NCBI RefSeq assembly: GCF_000244875.1 | Contig: NC_016791.1 | Location: 539,501 to 603,500, forward strand | DNA: 64,000 nucleotides | Source: Clostridium sp. BNL1100 | Lineage (GTDB): Bacteria > Bacillota > Clostridia > Acetivibrionales > DSM-1351 | Direction: 5' to 3' | Shown: positions 20,484 to 30,247 of the stretch, in pieces | How the letters are laid out: every line of letters starts with the position of its first letter | Position numbering within the stretch: the first letter of the stretch is position 1 | The notes under the pieces: generated by a model | Seen by the model: the letters and a program-made list of their open reading frames with translations, nothing else | What the model was told of the DNA's origin: nothing | Databases searched by the model: none | Position numbers and translations under genes: made by a program

Positions 20484-21674
20484 ATGCTTTTAATATATAA
20501 CGGCAAAGTAGTAACAATGTCAGATACAGATTATGAAAATGGATACGTGCTTATTGATAATGATAAAATAATAGCTGTAGGAAAGGATATATCAGAGGTT
20601 AAAGAACAACTGATGCCGGATACAAAGAGGATAGATGCAAACGGAGGCTACGTATTACCGGGCTTTATAGACCCTCACAGCCATATTGGAATGTGGGAGG
20701 ATGCAGTTGGCTTTGAAGGTGACGACGGAAACGAGTCCACTGATCCGGTAACACCGCAATTAAGAGCAATAGATGCTATTTACCACGCAGACAGGTCTTT
20801 TGTGGAAGCTTATGAAAGCGGTGTGACAACTGTTGTTACCGGTCCGGGCAGTGCTAACGTAATAGGCGGACAGTTTGCTGCTCTGAAAACTTACGGGCGA
20901 TGTGTAGATGAGATGGTTATAAAGCATCCTGTAGCAATGAAGGTGGCATTCGGAGAAAATCCAAAAACAGTGTATAACGAAAAACATCAGGCACCTATGA
21001 CCAGAATGGCTACTGCTGCAATACTTCGTGAAAGTCTGTTTAAGGCAAAAGAATATAGGGAACTTTGTGAAGAATATAAAAAAGACCCTGAAGAATATGA
21101 TAAGCCTGAGTTTGACTTTAAGATGGAAGCATTGCTTCAGGTATTAAACAGGCAGATACCTTTGAAAGCTCATGCACATAGAGCCGATGACATAATAACG
21201 GCTATCAGGATAGCTAAAGAATTTGATGTAGATATTACACTTGACCACTGTACGGAAGGTTATCTTATAAAAGACATTCTGGCAGAAGCAGGACTTCCTG
21301 TGATTATAGGGCCAATGCTTACCGACAGATCAAAAATAGAATTGAGAAACCAAAACCTGAAAACACCGGGGATTCTTTCAAAAGCAGGGTTAAAGGTTGC
21401 AATAATGACCGATCACCCTTGTGTTCCCGAACATCATTTGTGTCTGTGTGCCGCAATCGCCGCCCGTGAAGGTATGGATGAAAAAGAAGCCTTAAAGGCA
21501 ATAACAATAAATGCTGCAGAAATAACAGGTATCAGTGAACGAGTAGGTTCTATAGAAAAAGGAAAGGATGCCGACATCGTTATATTTAACGGAAATCCGT
21601 TGGAATTGAAAACCACCGTACAGAAGACTATAATAAACGGTGTTGTAATTTATGAAAGGAAACAGGATGAATAA
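20484..21674 (+). CDS. Amidohydrolase, imidazolonepropionase-like family
   Basis: A 396-residue metal-dependent amidohydrolase. Visible metal ligands: PHSH after the first beta strand (GFIDPHSHIG), KAHAHR and LDHCTEG in the middle, and TDHP towards the end, with the typical C-terminal beta-sandwich ending (GKDADIVIFNGNPLE). The substrate is unknown; the family includes imidazolonepropionase-like enzymes and deaminases. The frame can start at GTG 20472, but GGAGG at 20474-20478 is placed five bases before ATG 20484, which is the better start. The stop overlaps the tsaE start, so the two are probably co-transcribed. Confidence 0.85.
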   Translation: MLLIYNGKVVTMSDTDYENGYVLIDNDKIIAVGKDISEVKEQLMPDTKRIDANGGYVLPGFIDPHSHIGMWEDAVGFEGDDGNESTDPVTPQLRAIDAIYHADRSFVEAYESGVTTVVTGPGSANVIGGQFAALKTYGRCVDEMVIKHPVAMKVAFGENPKTVYNEKHQAPMTRMATAAILRESLFKAKEYRELCEEYKKDPEEYDKPEFDFKMEALLQVLNRQIPLKAHAHRADDIITAIRIAKEFDVDITLDHCTEGYLIKDILAEAGLPVIIGPMLTDRSKIELRNQNLKTPGILSKAGLKVAIMTDHPCVPEHHLCLCAAIAAREGMDEKEALKAITINAAEITGISERVGSIEKGKDADIVIFNGNPLELKTTVQKTIINGVVIYERKQDE

Positions 21675-22119
21675 ACTTGAAACACATTCCTTTGAAGAAA
21701 CAGTTGAAGCAGGACTAAAGCTAGGTAATATTCTTAAACCCGGCGATGTTATCTGGCTGTCAGGGGATCTGGGAACGGGAAAAACCGCTTTGACCAACGG
21801 TATAGCAAAAGCTTTGGGAATAGACGCCTATATAACCAGCCCTACATTCAATTTGGTAAATGAATATGAAGGAAGACTGCCGTTATATCACTTCGATGTG
21901 TACAGGATTGCCGACCCGGATGAGATGTTTGATATTGGTTTCGAGGAATATTTAAGTAATGGCGGTGTGACGGTGATTGAGTGGGGAGAGCAGATAGCAG
22001 AAATTCTTCCGCCGGATATAATACGTGTTACTATAGCGAAAAATCTTCAAAAGGGATTGGATGTAAGAGAAATAACAATAGAATTTATAGGCAGTCGGTA
22101 TTCCGACTACAGGATTTAA
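21667..22119 (+). CDS. tsaE: tRNA t6A biosynthesis ATPase TsaE
   Basis: About 150 residues with the P-loop GDLGTGKT at residues 33-40, the TSPTFNLVNEY switch segment, and HFDVYR and VIEWGE motifs, all diagnostic of TsaE (YjeE). It drives the TsaB-TsaD complex that puts threonylcarbamoyl on A37 of ANN-decoding tRNAs. The start at 21667 (ATG overlapping the amidohydrolase stop) follows AAAGGA by six bases; the ATG at 21652 has no comparable site. tsaB and rimI follow with almost no gap, and tsaD is 20 kb away in this window. Confidence 0.95.
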   Translation: MNKLETHSFEETVEAGLKLGNILKPGDVIWLSGDLGTGKTALTNGIAKALGIDAYITSPTFNLVNEYEGRLPLYHFDVYRIADPDEMFDIGFEEYLSNGGVTVIEWGEQIAEILPPDIIRVTIAKNLQKGLDVREITIEFIGSRYSDYRI

Positions 22120-22131
22120 GCGGAGGCTAAT

Positions 22132-22845
22132 ATGAGAATACTTGCTGTGGACACTTCAACAAATGTTGCGTCAGCTGCAATATTAGAAGACGATACAATA
22201 ATAGGAGAATATAACTGCAATCGGGGAAAAACACATTCACAGAGGCTTATGCCCATGGTACAGCACCTTATGGAAACAGTGGGGCTGACTGTAAGTGATA
22301 TTGACGCCTTTTCTGCGTCAATAGGGCCGGGTTCCTTTACAGGCCTGCGAATAGGAGTTACAACAGTAAAGGCAATGGCATTTGCGGCAGAAAAGCCTGT
22401 AATAAGTGTACACACCCTTGATGCACTGGCGTATAATATCCCATTTGCAGAAAATCTTATTTGTCCCATGATAGATGCACGTAACAATCAGGTGTTTACC
22501 GCCATATATAGATTTATAGGGAATAAACTTGAAAGGCTAACCGACTACATGGGAATACCCGTTAAAGAATTGGCCGATGTATTAAGGAGTATGGAAGGAG
22601 ATACAGTCTTTCTGGGAGATGCCTGCATTATGCACAGGGACTACTTTGTGAGTGAACTGGGTAATAGAGTAAAGATTGCACCTCCCGGCACAGCGCTGGC
22701 AAAAGCATCATCAGTAGCCATACTGGCGGGAAAGGCCTATAGGGAAGGAAAACTGGAAAGCTGCTATGATATGGTACCTTTTTATTTGAGAAAATCCCAG
22801 GCTGAACGAGAAAGAGAGAATCAAAAGGTAAAATCAGATGATTAA
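22132..22845 (+). CDS. tsaB: tRNA t6A biosynthesis protein TsaB
   Basis: A 237-residue ASKHA-fold protein with the N-terminal ILAVDTST motif, THSQRLMP and the GPGSFTGLRIG loop. It is the partner and stabiliser of TsaD in t6A synthesis. A GGAGG lies seven bases before the ATG. It ends eight bases inside rimI, indicating translational coupling. Confidence 0.95.
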   Translation: MRILAVDTSTNVASAAILEDDTIIGEYNCNRGKTHSQRLMPMVQHLMETVGLTVSDIDAFSASIGPGSFTGLRIGVTTVKAMAFAAEKPVISVHTLDALAYNIPFAENLICPMIDARNNQVFTAIYRFIGNKLERLTDYMGIPVKELADVLRSMEGDTVFLGDACIMHRDYFVSELGNRVKIAPPGTALAKASSVAILAGKAYREGKLESCYDMVPFYLRKSQAERERENQKVKSDD

Positions 22846-23290
22846 CAAATTTGAAATAAAGGAAATGACAGCTGGCCATATAGACGGAGTGATGGTTGTA
22901 GAAAATCTCAGTTTTAAAATACCCTGGTCAAGACAGGCATTTGTGGATGAGATAACTACTAATGATATGGCCGTATATTTTGTAGCGTTGTGTAATGAGC
23001 AGGTTATCGGATATGGAGGTATGTGGAAAATATTTGATGAGGGACACATAACCAATATTGCCGTACACCCTGAATTCCGACGCTGTGGGGCAGCCTCGGG
23101 CATAATAGAGAAAATACTTGAAACATCGGAGGGAAAAGGGGTAAAAAGCCTTACCCTTGAGGTTCGGAAAAGCAATGTTGCAGCCCAAAATCTGTACTGC
23201 AAATATGGTTTTAAACCGGAGGGCATTCGCAAAGGTTATTATTCGGATACCGGAGAGGATGCACTGATAATGTGGAAACACGGTATCTAG
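22838..23290 (+). CDS. rimI: Ribosomal-protein-alanine N-acetyltransferase RimI-like (GNAT)
   Basis: A 150-residue GNAT acetyltransferase. The acetyl-CoA binding segment is IAVHPEFRRCGAASGIIE, followed by LEVRKSNVAAQNLYCKYGF and GYYSDTGEDALIM, typical of RimI. The substrate in Escherichia coli is the N-terminal alanine of ribosomal protein S18; here this is inferred from the family and from the classical tsaE-tsaB-rimI order. Confidence 0.9.
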   Translation: MINKFEIKEMTAGHIDGVMVVENLSFKIPWSRQAFVDEITTNDMAVYFVALCNEQVIGYGGMWKIFDEGHITNIAVHPEFRRCGAASGIIEKILETSEGKGVKSLTLEVRKSNVAAQNLYCKYGFKPEGIRKGYYSDTGEDALIMWKHGI

Positions 23291-23333
23291 AAATATCAGC
23301 TTTAAACATAAAAATGCAAAGCGGAGGTTAAAC

Positions 23334-25748
23334 ATGACAAAGCTAAAAGAGCTTTCATATCAAGATCTTGACAACAGATGTAAACTTGAATCATTACCAT
23401 TTAAGAGCACATCACAGTTAGAAACCTATGAAGGCATTATAGGTCAGGAAAGAGCTTCAAAGGCTATGAAATTCGGTCTCAAGATGAAAATGAGAGGCTA
23501 CAATATATATATGTCAGGGCCTACAGGAACAGGAAAAACAAGTTTTGCCAAACAAATATTAAATGAAACTGCCGCAAATCAGAAGATACCTGATGATTGG
23601 TGCTACATATACAATTTCAGTCAGCCTAATCAGCCTTTGGCTATAAACCTTCCAGCCGGAACAGGAAAGCAGTTTCAGCAAGACATGGACGAATTTACAA
23701 AAATAATAAAACAGGAAATAGTCAATGCCTTTGACAATGATCAGTACGAAAAAGAAAAATCAGAAATAATGGATGAGTACGAGGACAAGAAAGACGAGCT
23801 CCTTGATAAACTGAGCAAAGATGCTGAAGAGCATGGTTTCAAGGTTAATACAGGCAGCTCCGGAATATACTTTCTGCCTATCATAGAAGGAAGAACCATC
23901 AGTGAGGAAGAATTCAGCAGTCTGGATGAGGAAACAAAAGATGAAATAAACCAAAAAACAAATATTCTTCAGCAGGAAACACTGGATATAATAAGAAAGC
24001 TGAAAAACAATGACAAGGAAACAGAGAAGAAGGTGTCGGAATGGGAAAATAAAATCGCTTTACTGGCACTGGGCGTACATATAGATGATTTAAAGGAAAA
24101 ATACAGAAAATTTGAAGTAATACAAAAGTACCTTGAAGAGGTACAGAAGGACATTCTTGATAATCTGGACGACTTCAAGGAAGAAGAAGTTTCTGAAGAA
24201 CAGCAACAGCTGGTTATTCCTTGGATGCAAAAGCCGGAAACGTCCATTACAAAATATAAGGTAAATGTATTGGTTGATAATAGCACCCTAAAAGGAGCTC
24301 CGGTAATTCTGGATTCCAATCCTACATATTCCAACCTCATAGGAAAAATTGAATATGAAAATGAGTTTGGCTCTGTATCAACTGACTATACAAAAATAAA
24401 GCCCGGATTATTTCATGTTGCAAACGGAGGATATCTCATACTGCAAGCGAAAGATGTTCTCGGCAATCCACAGGCATATGAGGCTATAAACAGAGTATTG
24501 AAAACAAAGAAAATAATAATAGAGAACATGAAGGATCAAACAGGTGTAGTGGCTGTTACAGCAATTAAGCCCCAACCCATACCTGTAGATCTCAAAGTAA
24601 TATTAGTTGGGAGTACTACCATTTATGAGTTGCTGTATGAATACGAGGAAGATTTCAGAAAGCTATTTAAAGTCAAAGTAGACTTTGATGAGGAAATGGA
24701 AAGAAATGATGAAAATATATTAAAGCTGGCTCAATTCATAAGCGGCTTCTGTAAAAAAGAGAATACACTTCATTTTGATAAATCAGGTGTAGCCAAGGTA
24801 GTTGAATATGCTTCAGGGCTAGTAGAGGATAAAAACAAGCTGTCTACAAGGTTTAATGAAATAGTTGAAATACTTTGTGAATCATGTATGTGGGCAGAGG
24901 ATGACGGTGCAAAGCTTGTAAAAGCAAAGCACGTTCAGCAGGCTATTTCAGAAAAAGCTTACAGATGTGACCGTTTGGATAAAAAGCTTTTGGAAATGCT
25001 CAATGAGGGAACAATAATGGTAGACACCGAAGGCAGTGAAATTGGTCAGATTAACGGACTTACGGTCATGGATATGGGAGATTATTCCTTTGGAAAGCCT
25101 TCCAGAATAACTGCGTCAACCTACATTGGAGAAAGTGGGATAGTCAACGTTGAAAGGGAAGTTGATTTAAGCGGAACCTCTCACAGTAAGGGCGTTCTCA
25201 TATTAAGCGGATATATAGGTCAAAAATATGCACAGGAATTTCCGCTTTCACTTACGGCAAGCCTTTGCTTTGAACAAATGTATGGAGGCGTTGACGGAGA
25301 CAGTGCATCAAGTGCCGAGTTATACGCAATATTATCCAGTTTGGCGGAAGTACCCATAAAGCAATCAATAGCAGTAACCGGGTCTGTTAACCAGAAAGGT
25401 GAAATACAGCCTGTAGGCGGTGTAAGATATAAAATAGAAGGGTTTTTTGAACTTTGTAAACTCAGAGGCTTGACAGGTGAGCAGGGAGTAATTATACCTT
25501 GCCAGAATGTAAAGAATCTTGTTTTAAAGGACGAAGTAATAGATGCCGTAAAGAAAAAATTATTTCATATATACCCTGTTGAAACCATTGATCAGGGAAT
25601 TGAAATATTGACAGGCAAAAAAGCAGGTGAAAAAGGTAAGAATGGAGAATACAAAAGCGATACCATAAATTACCTGGTAAATGAAAAATTGAGAAGATTT
25701 GCCGCTACAGTATCATCATCAGGAGGAAAAAGAAACATAAAGAGATAA
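23334..25748 (+). CDS. Lon-like ATP-dependent protease (AAA ATPase plus Lon peptidase domain)
   Basis: An 804-residue protein. The Walker A GPTGTGKT is near residue 62, within a divergent AAA domain interrupted by a long charged, coiled-coil-rich insertion (about residues 130-290). The C-terminal Lon peptidase domain carries the catalytic serine in GDSASSAE (about residue 657) and the lysine in the GGVRYKIEG segment (about residue 700). This is the large Lon-related family found in many Firmicutes and archaea, distinct from LonB at 34.6 kb. An AGCGGAGG site precedes the ATG. No terminator separates it from rimI, so it may belong to the same operon. Confidence 0.9.
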   Translation: MTKLKELSYQDLDNRCKLESLPFKSTSQLETYEGIIGQERASKAMKFGLKMKMRGYNIYMSGPTGTGKTSFAKQILNETAANQKIPDDWCYIYNFSQPNQPLAINLPAGTGKQFQQDMDEFTKIIKQEIVNAFDNDQYEKEKSEIMDEYEDKKDELLDKLSKDAEEHGFKVNTGSSGIYFLPIIEGRTISEEEFSSLDEETKDEINQKTNILQQETLDIIRKLKNNDKETEKKVSEWENKIALLALGVHIDDLKEKYRKFEVIQKYLEEVQKDILDNLDDFKEEEVSEEQQQLVIPWMQKPETSITKYKVNVLVDNSTLKGAPVILDSNPTYSNLIGKIEYENEFGSVSTDYTKIKPGLFHVANGGYLILQAKDVLGNPQAYEAINRVLKTKKIIIENMKDQTGVVAVTAIKPQPIPVDLKVILVGSTTIYELLYEYEEDFRKLFKVKVDFDEEMERNDENILKLAQFISGFCKKENTLHFDKSGVAKVVEYASGLVEDKNKLSTRFNEIVEILCESCMWAEDDGAKLVKAKHVQQAISEKAYRCDRLDKKLLEMLNEGTIMVDTEGSEIGQINGLTVMDMGDYSFGKPSRITASTYIGESGIVNVEREVDLSGTSHSKGVLILSGYIGQKYAQEFPLSLTASLCFEQMYGGVDGDSASSAELYAILSSLAEVPIKQSIAVTGSVNQKGEIQPVGGVRYKIEGFFELCKLRGLTGEQGVIIPCQNVKNLVLKDEVIDAVKKKLFHIYPVETIDQGIEILTGKKAGEKGKNGEYKSDTINYLVNEKLRRFAATVSSSGGKRNIKR

Positions 25749-25857
25749 ATATAATTCAGACATATTTGAATTCTTTACGTAACTATTGTATTAACTTTTT
25801 TGGGGAAAGATAAATTAAACCTTTAAGATGATATTCTACTAGGGGGTGAATCAACTC

Positions 25858-26412
25858 TTGGCACTTACGGATGCAGAGCTGGTGTCTCAGTGCGTGAATG
25901 GAGATAGTAGTGCGTTTGAGGAAATAGTTACCAGATATAAGAAGCTGGTCTACAGCGTTGTATATAAAATGATATCGGACAAGGAAGAGGTACATGATGT
26001 ATGTCAGGAGGTTTTTATAAGGCTTTACCGTTCCCTTGATAAATACAATCCGGAGTTTAAAATGTCTACATGGATTGTAAAAATCACCTCCAATTTATGT
26101 CTGGATACCCTCAGAAAGAAAAAACAGGACACTGTTACGCTGGACGATGCAATCGGAGTTTCAAGTGGGGTTGATACACCTGAAGAAGCAGTTATAAAGC
26201 ATCAAAGATCTCAATTGATAAAAAAGGCCATAGATGAACTGCCGGAAAAGTATAAAATATTAATAGTACTTTTTCATAACCGAGGAATGTCATATGAAGA
26301 AATGACAAAGATATTAAACGAACCTATGTCAATTATAAAAAACCGCCTTTACAGAGCGAGGCTAATGTTGAAGGAAAAGCTTGAGAGTGCAAGAAAGGAG
26401 GAGGTATTATGA
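25858..26412 (+). CDS. ECF RNA polymerase sigma factor
   Basis: A sigma-70 ECF protein of about 184 residues. Region 2 (YKKLVYSVVYKM, then the -10 recognition part FKMSTWIVKITSN) and region 4 (LPEKYKILIVLFHN, YEEMTKILN, KNRLYRARLMLKEKL) are clear. Two starts are possible: GTG 25846, which lies inside the AGGGGG sequence, and TTG 25858, placed nine bases after it. I prefer TTG. The 3' end overlaps the next gene as ATGA, the classic sigma/anti-sigma arrangement. It probably autoregulates its operon. Confidence 0.9.
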   Translation: MALTDAELVSQCVNGDSSAFEEIVTRYKKLVYSVVYKMISDKEEVHDVCQEVFIRLYRSLDKYNPEFKMSTWIVKITSNLCLDTLRKKKQDTVTLDDAIGVSSGVDTPEEAVIKHQRSQLIKKAIDELPEKYKILIVLFHNRGMSYEEMTKILNEPMSIIKNRLYRARLMLKEKLESARKEEVL

Positions 26413-26975
26413 ACTGTAACGAATCACAAAACTATATGATGAGATATTTTGACAAAGACTTAAATGATATTGAGCAGGCAAAGCTGAAACAGCACCTCAA
26501 AAATTGTGAGAAATGTTCGGAAGAATTCACTAATATGCAGGAGATATTTACCGAAATCGAACAGGATACAGAGTTTCTGGAACCTCCTGAAGACTTTGAA
26601 CTTCAAGTCCTGAACAGGATCGAAAAAGAAGCTTATATGTACCAAAAGCAAAAAAACGACAATGTTTTTGTTTATAATATATTATTAATGGCTGTTTCCC
26701 TGATATTTATAATTGTTTTTGGAAGTATAATGTGGGAAGTATTAAACAAGCCTATCGGATTAATACAGCAGACTCACCTGACATTGGAGATGGTCAGGGA
26801 CTTTTTATCAGCAGCCGTAAGTATGATTAAGGGTTTAGCCATAGCTGTTGTTGGTGTTACCGCTTCGATTTACAAAACATACTATTATGCATATATGATA
26901 CTGGGTATTTTACTGCTCGTAACACAAGGACTTTTTATCCGAATGGTAAAAGCGGGTAATGGAGGAGCACAATGA
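26409..26975 (+). CDS. Anti-sigma factor with zinc-finger (zf-HC2-like) and one membrane segment
   Basis: 188 residues. The N-terminus (MNCNESQNYMMRYFDKDL, then HLKNCEKC) has the His-x3-Cys-x2-Cys arrangement of ZAS-type anti-sigma domains. A hydrophobic membrane span (about residues 90-112) and a second hydrophobic stretch near the C-terminus follow. It is expected to hold the preceding ECF sigma factor at the membrane until a signal arrives. Start and stop overlap both neighbours by four bases. Confidence 0.85.
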   Translation: MNCNESQNYMMRYFDKDLNDIEQAKLKQHLKNCEKCSEEFTNMQEIFTEIEQDTEFLEPPEDFELQVLNRIEKEAYMYQKQKNDNVFVYNILLMAVSLIFIIVFGSIMWEVLNKPIGLIQQTHLTLEMVRDFLSAAVSMIKGLAIAVVGVTASIYKTYYYAYMILGILLLVTQGLFIRMVKAGNGGAQ

Positions 26976-27877
26976 GCAGAAAGATCAAGGCAATTTTAGT
27001 TTCACTGTTGTTCATACTATTTATACCCTGCATAGCATCGGCATCACAGTTCGACTTTTCAAATAAGTTGGTATTTTTTGAGGATAAGTTAATAACACAG
27101 CATAGTATGGGAAATGTTACCGTTGTTATTGGAGATGCAGATATCGAGACCAATATAAACGGAAGTGTAATAGTTGTCTTCGGAAAAGCTTCTATAAACG
27201 GCATGATAGGCGGAGATATTGTTTCGGTTTTTGGTGATGTTTATATTAAGGATAAATCTTTAATACAGGGAAATGTTGTATCCCTTGGAAAACTAAAAAA
27301 TGATAACGATGTAATAATAAACGGTACGAAAGTTAATATAGACGTTGATATTATATCAATGTTTAAATCAAACGGAATAATTATAAACGGCCTTATTATA
27401 TTGTCGTTAATAACACTTGCTGCTGGACTCATACTAATAAGTATATTTCCCGGAAGATACCGTGTTATGTCCTATAAGATGAGTAAAGGAATCTCCAGAC
27501 GTATGATAATGGGCGGCCTGGTAGTTATAGGATTTACAATTATCGTAATATTTCTTTTATTCTTGATGGTTGCTCCCATATTTTACGTACTGTTCCTTAT
27601 GTTCGCTGATATAGTTGCCAGTATTTTCGTCGGGACATTAATTTTTAAAGAAAATTATGATAGGACAACAATTTATCTTCAGTTTTTAGTAGGTCAAATA
27701 CTTGTAAGCATCCTTAAAATAGTTCCCTTAATACTGATACCAAGCGGCTCCTATACGGCTATGCTAATATATGGAATCTGTTTTATAATACTGCAATACT
27801 CAATGGCATTTTTGGGAATAGGTACAATTATTGATACCGGTTTTGGAAAGAAAACGATTGCTACAAATAAAAAATGA
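26972..27877 (+). CDS. Membrane protein with bactofilin-like beta-helix repeats
   Basis: 301 residues. A signal peptide (about 1-25) is followed by short repeats rich in G, N, I and V (GNVTVVIGDADI, GSVIVVFGKASI, GDIVSVFGDVYI) that read like right-handed beta-helix turns of polymer-forming, bactofilin-type proteins. Several membrane segments occupy the C-terminal half. It is the last gene of the sigma/anti-sigma operon and is probably a cell-envelope output or sensor partner. Function is unknown beyond this; the beta-helix call is from pattern only. Confidence 0.7.
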   Translation: MSRKIKAILVSLLFILFIPCIASASQFDFSNKLVFFEDKLITQHSMGNVTVVIGDADIETNINGSVIVVFGKASINGMIGGDIVSVFGDVYIKDKSLIQGNVVSLGKLKNDNDVIINGTKVNIDVDIISMFKSNGIIINGLIILSLITLAAGLILISIFPGRYRVMSYKMSKGISRRMIMGGLVVIGFTIIVIFLLFLMVAPIFYVLFLMFADIVASIFVGTLIFKENYDRTTIYLQFLVGQILVSILKIVPLILIPSGSYTAMLIYGICFIILQYSMAFLGIGTIIDTGFGKKTIATNKK

Positions 27878-27906
27878 CCTATTTGATTTTATAGGTTGTT
27901 TTTTGT
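27877..27906 (+). terminator. Terminator of the ECF sigma operon
   Basis: Arms ACCTAT and ATAGGT (27877-27882 and 27891-27896) are followed by TGTTTTTTG. It overlaps the stop codon of the membrane protein gene. Confidence 0.75.
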
Positions 27907-27917
27907 ATAATAGATGA

Positions 27918-28214
<297 letters not shown>

Positions 28215-28252
28215 AGACAAACCATAAATTTTAATTTTTTTGATATGATTTA

Positions 28253-28290
28253 CGGCTGTGGCTTAGGATATTGAGGTCACAGCTTTTTGT
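28253..28290 (+). terminator. Probable terminator after the HPr-like gene
   Basis: A short stem GCTGTG / CACAGC (28255-28260 and 28278-28283) with a long loop is followed by TTTTTG. It is a weak but well-placed intrinsic terminator. Confidence 0.5.
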
Positions 28291-28295
28291 CCTAT

Positions 28296-28339
28296 ATGCC
28301 GCTTCTGCTCCCGCTTAAAAAGCGTGATACAAGCGGCAT
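28296..28339 (+). promoter_or_regulatory. Nested hairpin in the leader before uvrC
   Basis: Outer arms ATGCCGCTT / AAGCGGCAT (28296-28304 and 28331-28339) enclose an inner hairpin CGCTT / AAGCG (28312-28316 and 28320-28324). No T-run follows, so it is not an intrinsic terminator. It could be a leader RNA element or a DNA site upstream of uvrC. Confidence 0.35.
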
Positions 28340-28384
28340 TGTGTTTAATTAAAGCCAAAACAAGCATATGAAGAGGTGAGATAA

Positions 28385-30226
28385 TTGTTTGATATTCAGG
28401 AAGAACTGAAAAAGTTACCCGATAAATCAGGTGTATATATAATGAAGGATGCCAACGGAGTGGTTATATATGTAGGTAAGGCTGTTGTACTCAAAAACCG
28501 GGTAAGACAGTACTTCCAGCAGTCTGCAAACCACCCTCCCAAGGTTCAGGCAATGGTTTCCAAGGTCAGCGAATTTGAGTATATTGTAGTTGACTCGGAA
28601 GTAGAAGCGCTTATGCTTGAATGTAATCTAATAAAAAAGTACAAGCCCAAATATAACATCCTCCTTAAAGATGATAAACATTATCCATATATAAAGGTAA
28701 CTTTAAATGAGGAATACCCCAGAATTCTGAAGACCAGAAGAGTTGAAAAGGACGGTGCCAGATATTTTGGCCCTTACTCCAGCGGTTTTGCGGTTAATGA
28801 TACCATAGATACTTTAAAAAAACTGTTTCCTCTTAAAACCTGTAATAAAAATTTGCCCAGGGATATAGGCAAAACCCGTCCCTGCCTGAACTACCACATG
28901 AAGCAGTGCTTGGCTCCCTGTCAAGGTGGGGTAAACAGGGATGAATACAGGGAAATGATGAAGAAAATATGCAGATTTTTAGGCGGACAGTATGACGAAA
29001 TAATAAATGATATTCGTGTACAAATGGAAAGTGCTGCAGAACAGTTAGACTTTGAGAAGGCGGCACAACTGCGAAATAAAATATCAAGCATAAAGCAACT
29101 CTCGGAATCTCAGAAGGTATTATCTACAGATTTGGAGGACAGGGATATAATAGGTTATTACGCAGATTCCACAGACCTCTGTGTACAGGTGTTTTTTGTA
29201 AGAAATGGTAGAGTTATTGGCAGGGAGCATTTTATATTTGAAGGGGAAGCTAACGAGGATAAGAGATATTCCCTTTCAACCTTTATAAAGCAGTTTTACA
29301 CTACAGTTCAGTATGTTCCTTCGGAAATAGTGCTTCAGAGTGAAATAGATGACAGTGAGACTATATCAAAATGGCTTAGTGAAAAGAGAGGCTTTAAAGT
29401 GGCTTTAAGGGTGCCTCAAAGAGGGGACTTGGTAAAGCTTGTTCATATGGTATCGGAGAACGCTGAAATTACATTAAAGCTTCACAGAGAACGTCAAAGC
29501 AGGGAAGGTACAGTGCCTGCGGAAGGAATGTCTCAGTTGGTAAAACTGTTAGGACTGGAGGAGGCTCCGGCAAGGATTGAATCTTATGATATATCCAACA
29601 CGGGCTCATCGGAAATAGTAGCCTCTATGGTAGTATTTGAAAATGGAAGGCCTGCCCGTCAGGAGTACAGAAAATTCAAAATGAAGTCCATAGAGCAGCA
29701 AAACGATTATGGAAGTATGCAGGAGACTTTGTTCAGAAGGTTAAACCGTGCAAAGCGTGAAAAGGAAGAGGCTGCTGAAAATGCCAAATTCTCAAAATTG
29801 CCGGACTTAATACTTGTGGATGGAGGCTTAAACCATGTGAATGCAGCCAGACAGGTTGTTGAGGAACTTGGCTATAGTTTTAAAATAGCAGGTATGGCCA
29901 AAGACGACAGACACCGTACAAAGTCACTTGTTTACATGGGAAATGAGTATGATTTAGCGGCAAATATGCCTTTGTTAAGGCTGATTACGGAAATACAGGA
30001 TGAGACTCACAGAGTTGCCGTAGAATATAACAGAAAACTCAGGGAAAAACGTTACGTCAAATCAGAGCTTGATGAAATAGAGGGTATAGGCCAAACCCGT
30101 AAAAAAGCCCTTATCAGGCATTTTAAATCAGTTGCGGCTATTAAAAAAGCAGATATTACACAATTGCAGGAAGTAGATGGTATAAGCGAGAAAATAGCAA
30201 AAAAGATTTATGAATATTTTAATTAA
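28385..30226 (+). CDS. uvrC: Excinuclease ABC subunit C
   Basis: 613 residues, the normal length for UvrC. An N-terminal GIY-YIG nuclease domain (SGVYIMKD then VIYVGKA), the UvrB-interacting UVR motif (about residues 200-240, MESAAEQLDFEKAAQLRNKI), the RNase H-like endonuclease domain (ESYDISNTGS, PDLILVDGG) and C-terminal helix-hairpin-helix motifs (LDEIEGIGQTRKKALI, VDGISEKIAKKI) are all present. It makes both incisions in nucleotide excision repair. Translation starts at TTG 28385 with GAGGTGAG upstream. Confidence 0.97.
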   Translation: MFDIQEELKKLPDKSGVYIMKDANGVVIYVGKAVVLKNRVRQYFQQSANHPPKVQAMVSKVSEFEYIVVDSEVEALMLECNLIKKYKPKYNILLKDDKHYPYIKVTLNEEYPRILKTRRVEKDGARYFGPYSSGFAVNDTIDTLKKLFPLKTCNKNLPRDIGKTRPCLNYHMKQCLAPCQGGVNRDEYREMMKKICRFLGGQYDEIINDIRVQMESAAEQLDFEKAAQLRNKISSIKQLSESQKVLSTDLEDRDIIGYYADSTDLCVQVFFVRNGRVIGREHFIFEGEANEDKRYSLSTFIKQFYTTVQYVPSEIVLQSEIDDSETISKWLSEKRGFKVALRVPQRGDLVKLVHMVSENAEITLKLHRERQSREGTVPAEGMSQLVKLLGLEEAPARIESYDISNTGSSEIVASMVVFENGRPARQEYRKFKMKSIEQQNDYGSMQETLFRRLNRAKREKEEAAENAKFSKLPDLILVDGGLNHVNAARQVVEELGYSFKIAGMAKDDRHRTKSLVYMGNEYDLAANMPLLRLITEIQDETHRVAVEYNRKLREKRYVKSELDEIEGIGQTRKKALIRHFKSVAAIKKADITQLQEVDGISEKIAKKIYEYFN

Positions 30227-30247
30227 ATAGGAAAGAGAAAAGTTTAT

